DNA from: Bradyrhizobium arachidis
GTDB lineage: Bacteria > Pseudomonadota > Alphaproteobacteria > Rhizobiales > Xanthobacteraceae
Reading direction: 5' to 3'
Assembly (NCBI RefSeq): GCF_015291705.1
Contig: NZ_CP030050.1
Coordinates: 6,820,001-6,884,000 of the forward strand
DNA length: 64,000 bases
Positions 27,682 to 36,402 of the stretch are shown one piece after another. The notes beneath the pieces were generated by a model, which saw only the letters and a program-made list of their open reading frames with translations, ran no database searches and was not told the DNA's origin. Made by a program: the position numbers and the translations under genes. How positions within the stretch are numbered: the first letter of the stretch is position 1; every line of letters begins with the position of its first letter.

Positions 27682-27728
27682 CCCCGGGCGGGAACCGTTC
27701 CGATTTGGTCGCCTATAAGGAGCGAAGC

Positions 27729-27878
27729 GTGCGCGAGGTGTTTAAAGGCGGCAAGCATCCTTGCGCTCTTGACTACTGCCGCCGCTATCGCCCGGCCGCG
27801 CCCAATGCCGAGCCGATCGACACCTTGGGAAGCCATGTCGGCTTCAGGTGCACCGCCAGGAAAAGGATCATGTCATGA
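27729..27878 (+). pseudogene. C-terminal remnant of formylglycine-generating enzyme
   Basis: 49 codons from a GTG with a good AAGGAG six bases upstream. The sequence VFKGGKHPCALDYCRRYRPA, later SHVGFRC, is the characteristic C-terminus of FGE/sulfatase-modifying factor (GGSxLC...YCRRYRPAAR...HVGFRC). Everything N-terminal to it has been lost. The stop codon overlaps the sulfatase ATG by four bases (ATGA), showing that FGE and sulfatase formed a coupled operon. The short frame may still be translated and could aid coupling. Confidence 0.85.
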
Positions 27879-29590
27879 GTAGCGATACGATTCCGGCAAA
27901 GCCCGCGATGAGCACGGGACCAACCGGCGCAGGACTGAAACGCCGCGATCTCCTGTTGAGCGGTAGCTCTCTGGTCGCAGCTTCAGCACTCTCCGCCGTT
28001 GGTGCGACAAGCTTCGCGCAAGCGCAGCAACCAACGCCGGCCCCGGTACCTGCGCCGACTGGGCAGCGGCCCAATATCGTCGTCATCATGGGGGACGATA
28101 TTGGAATCTGGAATATCGGTGCTTACCATCGAGGCATGATGGCTGGCCGGACTCCGAACCTCGATAAGATCGCGGCAGAGGGCATGCTGTTTACCGACTA
28201 TTACGCCGAGGCGAGCTGCACCGCGGGTCGCGCCAACTTCATCACCGGCGAGCTACCGATCCGTACCGGCATGACCACGGTCGGCCAGGCCGGCGCCCCC
28301 ACAGGCTTGCCGGCGGAGGCCGTGACCATCGCCACCGCGCTAAAGGGCATGGGCTATGCCACCGGCCAGTTCGGCAAGAATCACCTTGGCGACAAGAACG
28401 AATTTTTGCCGACGGTGCATGGCTTCGACGAATTCTTCGGCTACCTGTATCACCTCGATGCGATGGAAGATCCGGCCCACCCCGGCTATCCGCAGGACCT
28501 GTTGAATGTCGTCGGTCCGCGCAACATGCTCCATACGTGGGCGACCGATGTCGACGATGGCACCGTGGACCCGCGCTGGGGCAAGGTAGGCAAGCAAAGG
28601 ATCGAGGACGCCGGCACGCTCTATCCGAAGCGGATGGAAACGGTGGACGACGAAATCCGAGACCTTGCTTTGAAGTTCATTGAAAAGGCCAAGGCCGACA
28701 ACAAGCCGTTCTTCCTGTGGCTCAATCCAACCCGCATGCACATCGTCACGCACTTGTCGCCAAGATACCAGGCGATGCGCAATTCCAAGAACGGCTGGAC
28801 GATTCATGAAGCCGGCATGGCGCAGCTCGACGACGATGTCGGCATCGTCATGCAAAAGCTCAAGGACATGGGCGTGGATGACAACACCATTGTAATCTTC
28901 ACGACCGACAACGGCACAGAGGTCTTCACCTGGCCGGATGGCGGACAGACGCCTTTCGCGCAGAGCAAAGGCACGGTCATGGAAGGCGGTTTCCGTGCGC
29001 CGGCGATGATCCGCTGGCCTGGCAAGGTGCCGGCTGGCAAGGTCGAGAACGGTATCATCTCCGGGCTGGACTGGTTCCCGACCTTGCTAGCCGCAGCCGG
29101 CAACCCGAACATTGCCGAGGAGCTGAAGAAGGGCAAACACATCGGGGACCGCACCTACAAGTGCCATCTGGACGGTTACAATCAGATGGACATGATCACC
29201 GGCAAGGGGCCCTCGAACCGGCACGAAATCTGGTACTTCGGCGAGAGCGAGCTGGGAGCCGTGCGCATCGACGACTTCAAGTATCGCTTCATCGACCAGC
29301 CCGGGGGATGGCTAGGCGAAAAGACCAAGGTTGACGTTCCCTACCTGATCAACCTTCGCCTCGATCCGTTCGAGCGGACGGGCTGGCCCGATAGCGGGAC
29401 CAAATTTGGCGCGCAGCAATACTTCGACTGGTTCAAATACGAATTCTGGCGCTTCGTGTTCGTCCAGCAGGAGGTCGAGAAACTGGCCATGACCGCGATC
29501 GAGTTTCCGCCGATGCAGAAGGGCGCAAGCTTCAACCTCGATGCTGTGAAGGCCAAGATCGAGGCCGCAAGGACGGCGATGGCCAAATAA
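27875..29590 (+). CDS. Tat-exported arylsulfatase (Cys-type)
   Basis: 571 aa from the ATG at 27875 (AAAAGGA upstream). Twin-arginine signal with LKRRDLLLSG (R23, R24) and a hydrophobic stretch to AQA near residue 50. Sulfatase fold: PNIVVIMGDDIG with metal ligands D74 and D75, and the formylglycine site CTAGR (C115, R119), the C-x-A-x-R variant; FTTDNGTE holds the distal metal Asp/Asn. It should cleave sulfate esters in the periplasm after Cys115 is oxidised by an FGE. The adjacent FGE is only a remnant, so maturation needs another copy. Its last 70 codons recur at 52312-52521. Confidence 0.92.
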   Translation: MSSDTIPAKPAMSTGPTGAGLKRRDLLLSGSSLVAASALSAVGATSFAQAQQPTPAPVPAPTGQRPNIVVIMGDDIGIWNIGAYHRGMMAGRTPNLDKIAAEGMLFTDYYAEASCTAGRANFITGELPIRTGMTTVGQAGAPTGLPAEAVTIATALKGMGYATGQFGKNHLGDKNEFLPTVHGFDEFFGYLYHLDAMEDPAHPGYPQDLLNVVGPRNMLHTWATDVDDGTVDPRWGKVGKQRIEDAGTLYPKRMETVDDEIRDLALKFIEKAKADNKPFFLWLNPTRMHIVTHLSPRYQAMRNSKNGWTIHEAGMAQLDDDVGIVMQKLKDMGVDDNTIVIFTTDNGTEVFTWPDGGQTPFAQSKGTVMEGGFRAPAMIRWPGKVPAGKVENGIISGLDWFPTLLAAAGNPNIAEELKKGKHIGDRTYKCHLDGYNQMDMITGKGPSNRHEIWYFGESELGAVRIDDFKYRFIDQPGGWLGEKTKVDVPYLINLRLDPFERTGWPDSGTKFGAQQYFDWFKYEFWRFVFVQQEVEKLAMTAIEFPPMQKGASFNLDAVKAKIEAARTAMAK

Positions 29591-30088
29591 CATGAATTCA
29601 TGATCAGCATGGTGGGACGGCCTGTAGATCGCCCCGCCTAGCGCCGAGGAAACGTCTCCTCTTGGCCCATCACGACATAACGCGCTGCCGCCCGAAGTCG
29701 GTCGCTATAGGGGCAAAGCAGACATTGCTTTAGTCGCATCACGCCGCCGGGTTTATGGGTACACGGCCCAGAAACGCCGCAGCCCCCAGAAAGTAGATAA
29801 CACCCTTCGCTCTTCCGAAGACGGTAGAGGGTCAGGACCGCCCGAGATCGGGCTCGCCTGGTTCGAATAGCGTCATCACCGTATCTCGCGCACATCGGCG
29901 CCGATCTCGATAAGCGCTGAGGACATGCCCCAGGCCCTCACCTTACGGCCGATTCTCCGGCGACCTTGACCTATCTCAAGACTTCCGGGGATTGTTTTGG
30001 CAGTTTTCAGCTAGGCGCGCCGTCCCAAGACTACCTGCGCAGCCTGACGGGTGGGATTCGACCTCGCGCCTTACCGGGAGGAGAATTC
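29591..30088. other. Gap with a FixK-type half-match; no convincing gene
   Basis: 498 bp. A minus-strand reading frame at 29638-29895 (85 codons) has Cys-rich CLLCPYSDRLRAAARY but no ribosome site or family match, and I do not support it as a gene. The only regulatory feature seen is the box at 29966. Confidence 0.5.
29966..29979 (+). promoter_or_regulatory. FixK-like box, DUF3302 operon
   Basis: TTGACCTATCTCAA fits the looser FixK2 core TTGA-N6-TCAA, 110 bp upstream of the DUF3302 start. It is weaker than the other boxes. Confidence 0.5.
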
Positions 30089-30565
30089 ATGGAAGATCCG
30101 TTCCTGAATTACTTCGCATTGGGTCTGCTGTTCTTCGTGGTGATCGTACTGGTCTACGGCATCATCGCCATCCATGACATTCCGGCCCGGATAGCGCACG
30201 CGCGTAACCACCCGCACCAGGACGCGATCCACGCCGCCGGCTGGATCAGCCTATTCATGCTGCACTTGCTTTGGCCGTTCCTCTGGATTTGGGCGATGAT
30301 GTATCAGCCGGAGCGGGGCTGGGGTTTCGCTCATAAGCCGGGCGAGCCAGCCTCTCCGAAGGAGGCGGTCGACCAGCTGGAGGAACTCCGCCATCGCATG
30401 GCCGAGATCGAAGCCAGGCTCGAATCCGGAAATCGATCGGATCAATCGAGCAAGGAGCAGCGCAGGCCCGCGATCGATGTGCCCGGACCGTTGGTTTTGA
30501 ACGCCGAGGAAAAGACTCCTGCGATGAAAGTGGCAGCTTCGGAAGGCCATGCTGCTCCACGGTAG
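30089..30565 (+). CDS. DUF3302 (YiaW-like) inner membrane protein
   Basis: 158 aa from the ATG at 30089 with GGGAGGAG upstream. Two membrane helices (NYFALGLLFFVVIVLVYGI and AAGWISLFMLHLLWPFLWIW) enclose HDIPARIAHARNHPHQDA, the DUF3302 arrangement. A predicted coiled coil (VDQLEELRHRMAEIEARLES) and a disordered tail follow. In enterobacteria yiaW sits beside yiaV, an HlyD-type membrane fusion protein; the same order is found here, but the HlyD partner is broken. Confidence 0.82.
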   Translation: MEDPFLNYFALGLLFFVVIVLVYGIIAIHDIPARIAHARNHPHQDAIHAAGWISLFMLHLLWPFLWIWAMMYQPERGWGFAHKPGEPASPKEAVDQLEELRHRMAEIEARLESGNRSDQSSKEQRRPAIDVPGPLVLNAEEKTPAMKVAASEGHAAPR

Positions 30566-30601
30566 CTGGTGCATTTCGAGGCACCGGTTGGGAGGCTGCT
30601 G

Positions 30602-31748
30602 ATGGAAATATTGCTGACACTGACCTACGTCGCACTCTGCTATGCCACGTTCAAGATTTTCAGAATCCGGTCAATCAATGGACGCTGGCGACGGCGGCTC
30701 TCGGCGGCACCTTCGGGCTCTCGATGCTGTTCATCACAATGGCCTACAACCACCCGTTTTCGACCAATGCCCGCATTTACTTCTCGGTGACGCAGATATT
30801 TCCCGCGGTTAAAGGCCGGGTGATCGAAGTGCCGATCGCTAACCGCACCAATCAGCACCTTGAGGCTGGAGAGTTCTCTTCAAGCTCGACCCCAAACCTT
30901 ACGAATATATCGTCGCGGAAAAACGGGCGGGGCTGGCAGATGCGGAAGCCAATGTCGCCCAGCTCAAGGCATCGGTTGATCAGGCGGCAGCCGCGACCGC
31001 AAAGGCGAAGGCCCAGCTAGAGCTTGCGTAGGCGACCTACGACCGGCAAGCCGAGCTGTTTCAGGAGAACGTCGTCGCGCAGGCTACGCTCGACACCGCA
31101 AGGCGCAATCTGGGTGCGTCAAAGGACGCGACGACCGAGACGATCGCCGCGGAAGACCGCGCACGGCAGGCGTATGGCGCGACGGTTGACGGTGAACACT
31201 CGGTCATCGTGCGCCTGCGCAACGAACTCGCCGACGCCCAATACGATCTGGATCAGACGGTGGTACGAGCGCCGACGAGTGGCTTTGTTACCCAGCTGGC
31301 TTTGAGGCCTAGCGTGTACGTGGTTCCAGCTCCGCTCTTCAACTCGGCTCTGATTTTCGTCAACGACAGCCCGAGCGACCGTGCATTGGCGGCGACGTTC
31401 CAGCAGAACGCCCTTCAGCGCGTTCACGCCGGCGATGAGGCCGAAGTCCTTTTCAAGGGGATTCCGGGTCGCGTCTTCAAGGCCAAGGTCCGCGTCGTAA
31501 TCGATGCGATTGCTGCCGGCCAGCTCAAAAGCGGAGGCACGCTTGTGAGTGTCGGTGGGGCACTGCCCGAAGACCGCGCGCTGGCCGTCCTTGACATCGT
31601 CGAGGATGTTTCGGCCTATCAGATCCCGCTCGGTTCGGCAGGCGAAGCCGCCATCTATACCGAGCACGTACATGAGCTGTCGTTGCTACGAAAGATTCTT
31701 CTGCGTATGCGCAGCTGGCAGAACTACATATTCCTGGAAGGAATCTAG
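30602..31748 (+). pseudogene. HlyD/YiaV-type membrane fusion protein, broken
   Basis: From the ATG at 30602 the sequence runs MEILLTLTYVALCYATFKIF, shifts frame near 30660 to PVNQWTLATAALGGT, shifts again near 30870 to VLFKLDPKPYEYIVAEKRAG, then meets a TAG at 31029-31031 inside the coiled-coil hairpin before ATYDRQAELFQENVVAQATL. The final frame is open to 31748 and includes the lipoyl-like RAPTSGFVTQLALRPSVYV. At least two frameshifts and one stop make it non-functional. Confidence 0.88.
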
Positions 31749-31821
31749 GAAACGTCTGCTGTCCGTCGCCTCCGGGCGGCTCCTGCACCAAAGGAGCAGG
31801 CAAGGCCGGCGTTCGGTACTC

Positions 31822-32525
31822 GCCTAGCCGCGCACCAGTGAGACCAGCCAGCTCCGGCCGAACAGCACGAGGATCGCAAGCGCGTAGACGATCGTGCCGC
31901 CGACGGCGAGCAGGACCAGCGTCACTTCATCGTGGAAGTGCATCGAGGCCAGAGAAGAAGCGCGAAGCGTGCGATCAGCCAAAATGCGGCGGCCAGGATG
32001 ACTCCGGTCAGCAGGAATTTGGCGAGCGACAGCAGCCAGGCACGGTCGAGCACGAGAAACGAACGGGATCGAGAACAGCAGCGTGAAACCGAAGGCGCGG
32101 CGCTGCGCCTTCATCGCGCCGTCATGGTCGTTGGCGGTGATCCGCCACGACATCTCAGGCAGGAGCACCGTGCCGATGGCGATGCCGATCACACCGATCG
32201 GCAATTGATTGAGACGGTCGGCATAATAGAGCGCCGAGAGCACGCCGGCGGGCAGGAAGGCCACGATGATGGTGTCGGCAAACTATGCCACTTGCGTGCC
32301 CATCGAGCCCACCGTCGCCGGCCCAAGCGCCCTGAAGAAGCCGCGGACGTCTTCGTCGAGCTTCAAGGGCGCAAACCGCGGCAGGCCGCCGTGGCGGGCA
32401 AGATCGCCGGCGAGGAGGAAATATTGCAGGAAGCCCGAGATGAGAACGCCCCAGGCCGCGGCATGGCCCGCGGTCGGAAACCAGGCGGCCAGCGCCAGCG
32501 TCATCATCATCGCGACATTGAGGAA
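31822..32525 (-). pseudogene. murJ fragment, copy 2, with internal deletion
   Basis: Matches intact murJ 34775-35813 except for a loss of about 335 bp (intact 35016-35349). Recognisable parts are LNVAMMMTLALAAWFPTAGH, LPIGVIGIAIGTVLLPEMSW and ASMHFHDEVTLVLLAVGGTI. A stop codon follows VGSMGTQVA and there is a one-base frameshift near 31955. No start remains. Confidence 0.88.
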
Positions 32526-32612
32526 GGCGGTGCGCTGCGGCCCGGGCACCGGAAAAATCCACCGATGTTCTGGTAGACCTAATCAGAGACGAACGGTTGA
32601 GGAGCACCTTCA

Positions 32613-33689
32613 TCAGGGTACTGGGTCGTGAAGTTGGCCACGCACCTCCGGTCCGGACTGCGCGAGCAATGTCCTGAACGGCGCCCGCTCCAGATCGGTT
32701 GCCGCTTCCGCACCGTGCGGCAGACGGCCGCGGCGGTGGATGTGCGAGATCAAGAACAGTGGGCGGTTCTTCGACTGGATATAGATGCGGCCGATATATT
32801 CGCCCATCAAGCCGAGCACGAGAAGCTGCACTGAAGAGATCATGATGACCAAGAGCGTCAAGCTGGTCCACCCGGGCACAGTGCCGGAGAACAGCCAGCC
32901 TACCACCGCGACGATGCCGACAAAGGTCAGCAAAGTCGTCAACAGCGCGCCGACATAGGTCGCGATCCGCAACGGCACCATCGAAAAGCTGATCAGCGCG
33001 TCGGCAGCAAATCCGATCATCTTCACTAGGGGATATTTGGTGGCACCGGCGAATCGTGGATGGCGATCGTATTCGTAGGCGACCTGCTTGTAGCCGAGCC
33101 ATGCCACCATGCCACGGATGAAGCGGTCATGCTCCGGCATCTGCACGAGCTGGTCGGAGATCCGCCGGCTCATCAGGCGGAAATCTCCGGTGTCGACGGG
33201 AATATGGACGCGGGTGACTTTAGCGAGCAGGCGGTAGAACGCTTCCGCCGATTTCTTCTTGAAGCGGGTTTCGCCGGCGCGGCTGCGTCGCATGCCGTAG
33301 ACGACGTCGGCGCCCTCGCGCACCATCATCTCATACATCGGCGTCAGTAGTTCCGGGGGGTCCTGCAGATCTGCATCGATGACAAGCACGAGATCGCCGC
33401 GCACGTTCGAAAGTCCGGCCGTGAGCGCGAGTTGATGGCCATGATTGCGCGCGAGCCGGACCGCGACGACGTTGCGGTCCTCCGCCAGAAGTTCGTTGAT
33501 GATCTTCCAGGTATCGTCAGTCGACCCATCATCGACAAGAATCAGCTCGAACTTCGCGCCACATAGCGCGCGCGCTGCCGAAACCATCTGGCGATGGAAT
33601 TCGCGCAGCCCCTCTTCCTCGTTGTAGCAGGGCACAACGATCGACAGAAACATCTTTCCAGGTCGCGGCATCTCGTCCTGAAGGTCCAT
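32613..33689 (-). CDS. GT2 polyprenyl-phosphate glycosyltransferase (GtrB/ArnC/DPM1 type)
   Basis: 358 aa (ATG at 33689; the ATG at 33653 before FLSIVVPCYNEEEGL is an alternative). GT-A domain with VDDGSTDDTW, IDADLQDPPELL (DxD) and KKKSAEAFYRLL, followed by two membrane helices near residues 235-310 (YVGALLTTLLTFVGIVAVVG and a second). This type transfers a sugar from a nucleotide donor to undecaprenyl phosphate for later surface glycosylation. The final 40 residues are unusual and run up to the murJ fragment, so the natural C-terminus may have been altered. Confidence 0.85.
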   Translation of the reverse strand: MDLQDEMPRPGKMFLSIVVPCYNEEEGLREFHRQMVSAARALCGAKFELILVDDGSTDDTWKIINELLAEDRNVVAVRLARNHGHQLALTAGLSNVRGDLVLVIDADLQDPPELLTPMYEMMVREGADVVYGMRRSRAGETRFKKKSAEAFYRLLAKVTRVHIPVDTGDFRLMSRRISDQLVQMPEHDRFIRGMVAWLGYKQVAYEYDRHPRFAGATKYPLVKMIGFAADALISFSMVPLRIATYVGALLTTLLTFVGIVAVVGWLFSGTVPGWTSLTLLVIMISSVQLLVLGLMGEYIGRIYIQSKNRPLFLISHIHRRGRLPHGAEAATDLERAPFRTLLAQSGPEVRGQLHDPVP

Positions 33690-33850
33690 CTGTCAGCCAG
33701 TCTCTGTCCGAGGGTGGGTCGGTCCAAACTCCCGCCCCCGATCTTCGGCCAAGTCCGGTTAATTGTTCATCAATTTTTAGACCCGTTGATGCATGATACG
33801 AGCGGACGAATACCGATATCTAATTGATCGCTCGATAGCTGGATCGCCGT

Positions 33851-34546
33851 ATGGACAAGGCCGAATTCGATCGCTTCGCCGACGCTTATGAGGACCAGCA
33901 TCGCGAGAACATCGCCGTTACCGGCGAGGGCCCGGAATATTTCGCGGAATACAAGATCAGGGCGCTCCGCGAGATCGTCAATCGCGCCTGTATCGAGGCG
34001 AAGCGGATTTGCGATTTTGGTTCCGGGATCGGCAATTCGATTCCGTATTTCCAACGCTATTTTCCTGAAACGGCACTGACTTCCTCCGATGTTAGCGAGC
34101 GGAGCCTCGCATTGGGCCGGCAGCGATATCCCGAAGCTAGCAACTGCGTGCTGATCGAGAACGACCGGATTCCGGTCGAGGCCGACAGCTTCGACGTGGT
34201 TTTTTCGGCCTGCGTTTTCCACCACATCCCGCACGGCGAGCACCTGACGTGGCTGCAGGAATTGCATCGCATCACGCGGCCGGGCGGACTAATTGCCATT
34301 TTCGAGCATAATCCGCTGAACCCGCTGACCGTGCATGCGGTGAACACTTGTCCGTTCGACGAGAACGCCAGGCTGATTTACGCCCACGATCTCGCGAAGC
34401 GCATGCAAGCCGTCGGCTGGGCTTCATCCCGCATCCAGTACAATCTCTTTTTCCCTCGCGTCCTTGCACGGCTGCGGCCGTTTGAGAACAAGCTCGGTTG
34501 GTTGCCCTTGGGGGCGCAATACGTCGCCACTGCGCGTAAGGTTTAA
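33851..34546 (+). CDS. Class I SAM-dependent methyltransferase
   Basis: 231 aa. Motif I is ICDFGSGIGNS, with DSFDVVFSACVFHHIPHGEH (motif IV region) and RPGGLIAIFEHNP (post-motif). This is a Methyltransf_11/12 type small-molecule methylase. It is divergent from the GT2 gene, and both lie beside the polysaccharide locus, so it may methylate a glycan or lipid precursor; this is inference. The A/T-rich 161-bp gap to the GT2 gene holds both promoters. Confidence 0.83.
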   Translation: MDKAEFDRFADAYEDQHRENIAVTGEGPEYFAEYKIRALREIVNRACIEAKRICDFGSGIGNSIPYFQRYFPETALTSSDVSERSLALGRQRYPEASNCVLIENDRIPVEADSFDVVFSACVFHHIPHGEHLTWLQELHRITRPGGLIAIFEHNPLNPLTVHAVNTCPFDENARLIYAHDLAKRMQAVGWASSRIQYNLFFPRVLARLRPFENKLGWLPLGAQYVATARKV

Positions 34547-34622
34547 TGCTACCACATGTGGGAAGCAGCCTTGCCGACCACCGCTTGCTCTCAAAGCGCG
34601 CGTCCGCATCTGGCGGTGAATC

Positions 34623-34688
34623 CTATCCCACGGCCCAGCCGAAACGGGTCATGTTCATCGAGTTCACCTTGCGCACCGATTTGATCAT
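34623..34688 (-). CDS. 21-aa peptide gene, copy B
   Basis: The peptide is MIKSVRKVNSMNMTRFGWAV plus G. The flanks on both sides also match copy A (22968-23045) over roughly 110 bp, including the CCACGGCCCAGCCG segment and the ATATAATCAAGG-like promoter region. Upstream lies the 3' end of intact murJ, 87 bp away. No obvious terminator follows here. Confidence 0.5.
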   Translation of the reverse strand: MIKSVRKVNSMNMTRFGWAVG

Positions 34689-34775
34689 GGGGCGAGTACC
34701 ACGCTAATCGCATATAATCAAGGGATGCTCGTAGGCAAAATGCAACCTAGAGGAGAGGACGCCTCGCTCCGGCGC

Positions 34776-36302
34776 CTAGCCGCGCACCAGCGAGACCAGC
34801 CAACGGCGGCCGAACAGAACGAGGACCGCGAGCGCGTAGACGATCGTGCCGCCGACGCCGAGCAGGACCAGCGTCACTTCATCATGGAAATGCATCGAGG
34901 CCAGCGAAGAGGCGCTGAAGCGTGCGATGAGCCAAAATGCGGCGGCGACGACGATGCCGATCAGCAGGAATTTGGCAAGCGACATCAGCCAAGCGCGGTC
35001 CAGCACGAGAAAGCCGCGTCGCACGGCGAATAAGAGCACCAGCAGCAAATTGGTCCAGATCCCGACGGCGGTCGCGAGCGCAAGGCCGATCTGGGCGAGC
35101 GATCCCATCAAGGCGACCTTCAGCGCGACGTTGACGGCGATGCCGGTCAGCGAAGCGCGGACCGGCGTTGCGGTATCTTTGCGCGCATAGAAGGTCGCGA
35201 CCGCGCTGCGGATCAGCACTGCGGGGATCAACGCGATCGCGTAGGCGGCGAGTGTCGCACCGGCGGCAGCCGCATCCGCCCTCGAAAACGCGCCGTGGGC
35301 GAACAGCGCGCGCATGATCTCCTGGGGCACAGTGAGGAAGGCGGCGACGAACGGCACCGAGAACAGCAATGTGAAATCGAAGGCGCGGCGCTGCGACTTC
35401 ATCGCACCGTCATGGTCGTTTGCCGTGATCCGCCGCGACATCTCGGGCAGCAGCACCGTGCCGATGGCAATGCCGATCACGCCGATCGGCAATTGATACA
35501 GCCGGTCGGCATAGTACAGCGCCGACAGCGCGCCGGCGGGCAGGAAGGTCGCGATGATGGTGTCGGCGAACATCGCCACCTGCGTACCCATCGAGCCCAG
35601 CGTCGCCGGTCCAAGCGCCTTGAAAAATCCGCGGACATCTTCGTCGAGCTTCAAAGGCGCAAAGCGCGGCAGGCCGCCATGGCGGGCGAGATCGCCGGCG
35701 AGGAGGAAGTATTGCAGGAAACCCGAGATCAGAACGCCCCAGGCGGCGGCGTGGCCGGCGGTCGGAAACCAGGCGGCGAGCGCCAGCGTCATCATCATCG
35801 CGACATTGAGGAAGATCGACGCGGCGGCGGCGCTGGCAAAGCGCTGGATCACGTTGAGCATGCCGCCATAGAGCGTCACCAGGGTGATCAGCAGGAGATA
35901 GGGAAAAGTGATCCGGGTCAGCTCGATCGCAAGCTTGCGCTGCTCGGCATCCTCGGAAAAGCCCGGCGCGAGCAAGCTCATGGCCTGCGGCATGAACAGC
36001 CAGGCCACGATCAGCAGCACCACTTGCGAGGCCAGCAGCAGCGTGAAGATGCGGTCGGCGAACAGTTTTGCTGCCCCCTCCCCGCGCTCGCCATGGACAT
36101 GGGCATAGGCCGGCACCCAGGCGGCGTTGAAGGCGCCCTCGGCGAAGATCGCGCGGAAATGATTGGGCAGCCGCAGCGCCACGAAAAAGGCGTCGGCCAC
36201 CGGGCCGGCGCCGAGGATCGCCGCGAGCATGATGTCGCGGGCAAACCCCGTCAGCCGTGAGAGCAGCGTGTAACCACCGACAGTGAAGATACGTCCGAGC
36301 AT
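34776..36302 (-). CDS. murJ: Lipid II flippase MurJ
   Basis: 508 aa, full length with about 14 membrane helices. N-terminus MLGRIFTVGGYTLLSRLTGF, then RDIMLAAILGAGPVADAFFV and the conserved NHFRAIFAEGAFNAAWVPAY with the essential Arg residues of the MurJ/MVF cavity. It flips lipid II across the inner membrane for peptidoglycan synthesis and is expected to be essential. It is the parent sequence of the two fragments at 23.8 and 31.8 kb. Confidence 0.95.
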   Translation of the reverse strand: MLGRIFTVGGYTLLSRLTGFARDIMLAAILGAGPVADAFFVALRLPNHFRAIFAEGAFNAAWVPAYAHVHGERGEGAAKLFADRIFTLLLASQVVLLIVAWLFMPQAMSLLAPGFSEDAEQRKLAIELTRITFPYLLLITLVTLYGGMLNVIQRFASAAAASIFLNVAMMMTLALAAWFPTAGHAAAWGVLISGFLQYFLLAGDLARHGGLPRFAPLKLDEDVRGFFKALGPATLGSMGTQVAMFADTIIATFLPAGALSALYYADRLYQLPIGVIGIAIGTVLLPEMSRRITANDHDGAMKSQRRAFDFTLLFSVPFVAAFLTVPQEIMRALFAHGAFSRADAAAAGATLAAYAIALIPAVLIRSAVATFYARKDTATPVRASLTGIAVNVALKVALMGSLAQIGLALATAVGIWTNLLLVLLFAVRRGFLVLDRAWLMSLAKFLLIGIVVAAAFWLIARFSASSLASMHFHDEVTLVLLGVGGTIVYALAVLVLFGRRWLVSLVRG

Positions 36303-36364
36303 GCGGACTGTTCTAGAGGCTTATCGGACGGAGGTCGATTGCATCTTGCGATGCGCATTACTGC

Positions 36365-36389
36365 GCCCTCTCCCCTTGCGGGAGAGGGC
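36365..36389. repeat. Perfect 10-bp stem hairpin
   Basis: GCCCTCTCCC and GGGAGAGGGC with a 5-base loop, between the murJ start and the aminotransferase stop. No T-run follows on the minus strand, so it is probably a dispersed hairpin repeat more than a true terminator, though it may end the aminotransferase transcript. Confidence 0.5.
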
Positions 36390-36402
36390 AAGAAAAACAA
36401 GA

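Larger units (their letters stand above)
27203..27728. other. Divergent regulatory gap with two FixK-type boxes
   Basis: 526 bp between the phosphoesterase pseudogene and the sulfatase unit. Apart from the boxes at 27301 and 27668, no gene could be supported. Confidence 0.6.

Noticed and set aside
29855..29885. T-loop-like GGTTCGAAT suggesting a tRNA fragment
   Set aside because: The flanking bases cannot form a T-stem and no anticodon arm is present.
29638..29895. 85-codon minus-strand frame with CLLCPYSDRLRAAARY
   Set aside because: No ribosome site, no recognisable domain, and a decaying neighbourhood; cannot be supported as a gene.
35295..36260. Long plus-strand open frame opposite murJ (321 codons)
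   Set aside because: It is an antisense shadow: Arg/His/Gln-rich, no family similarity, while the minus strand encodes a full MurJ.
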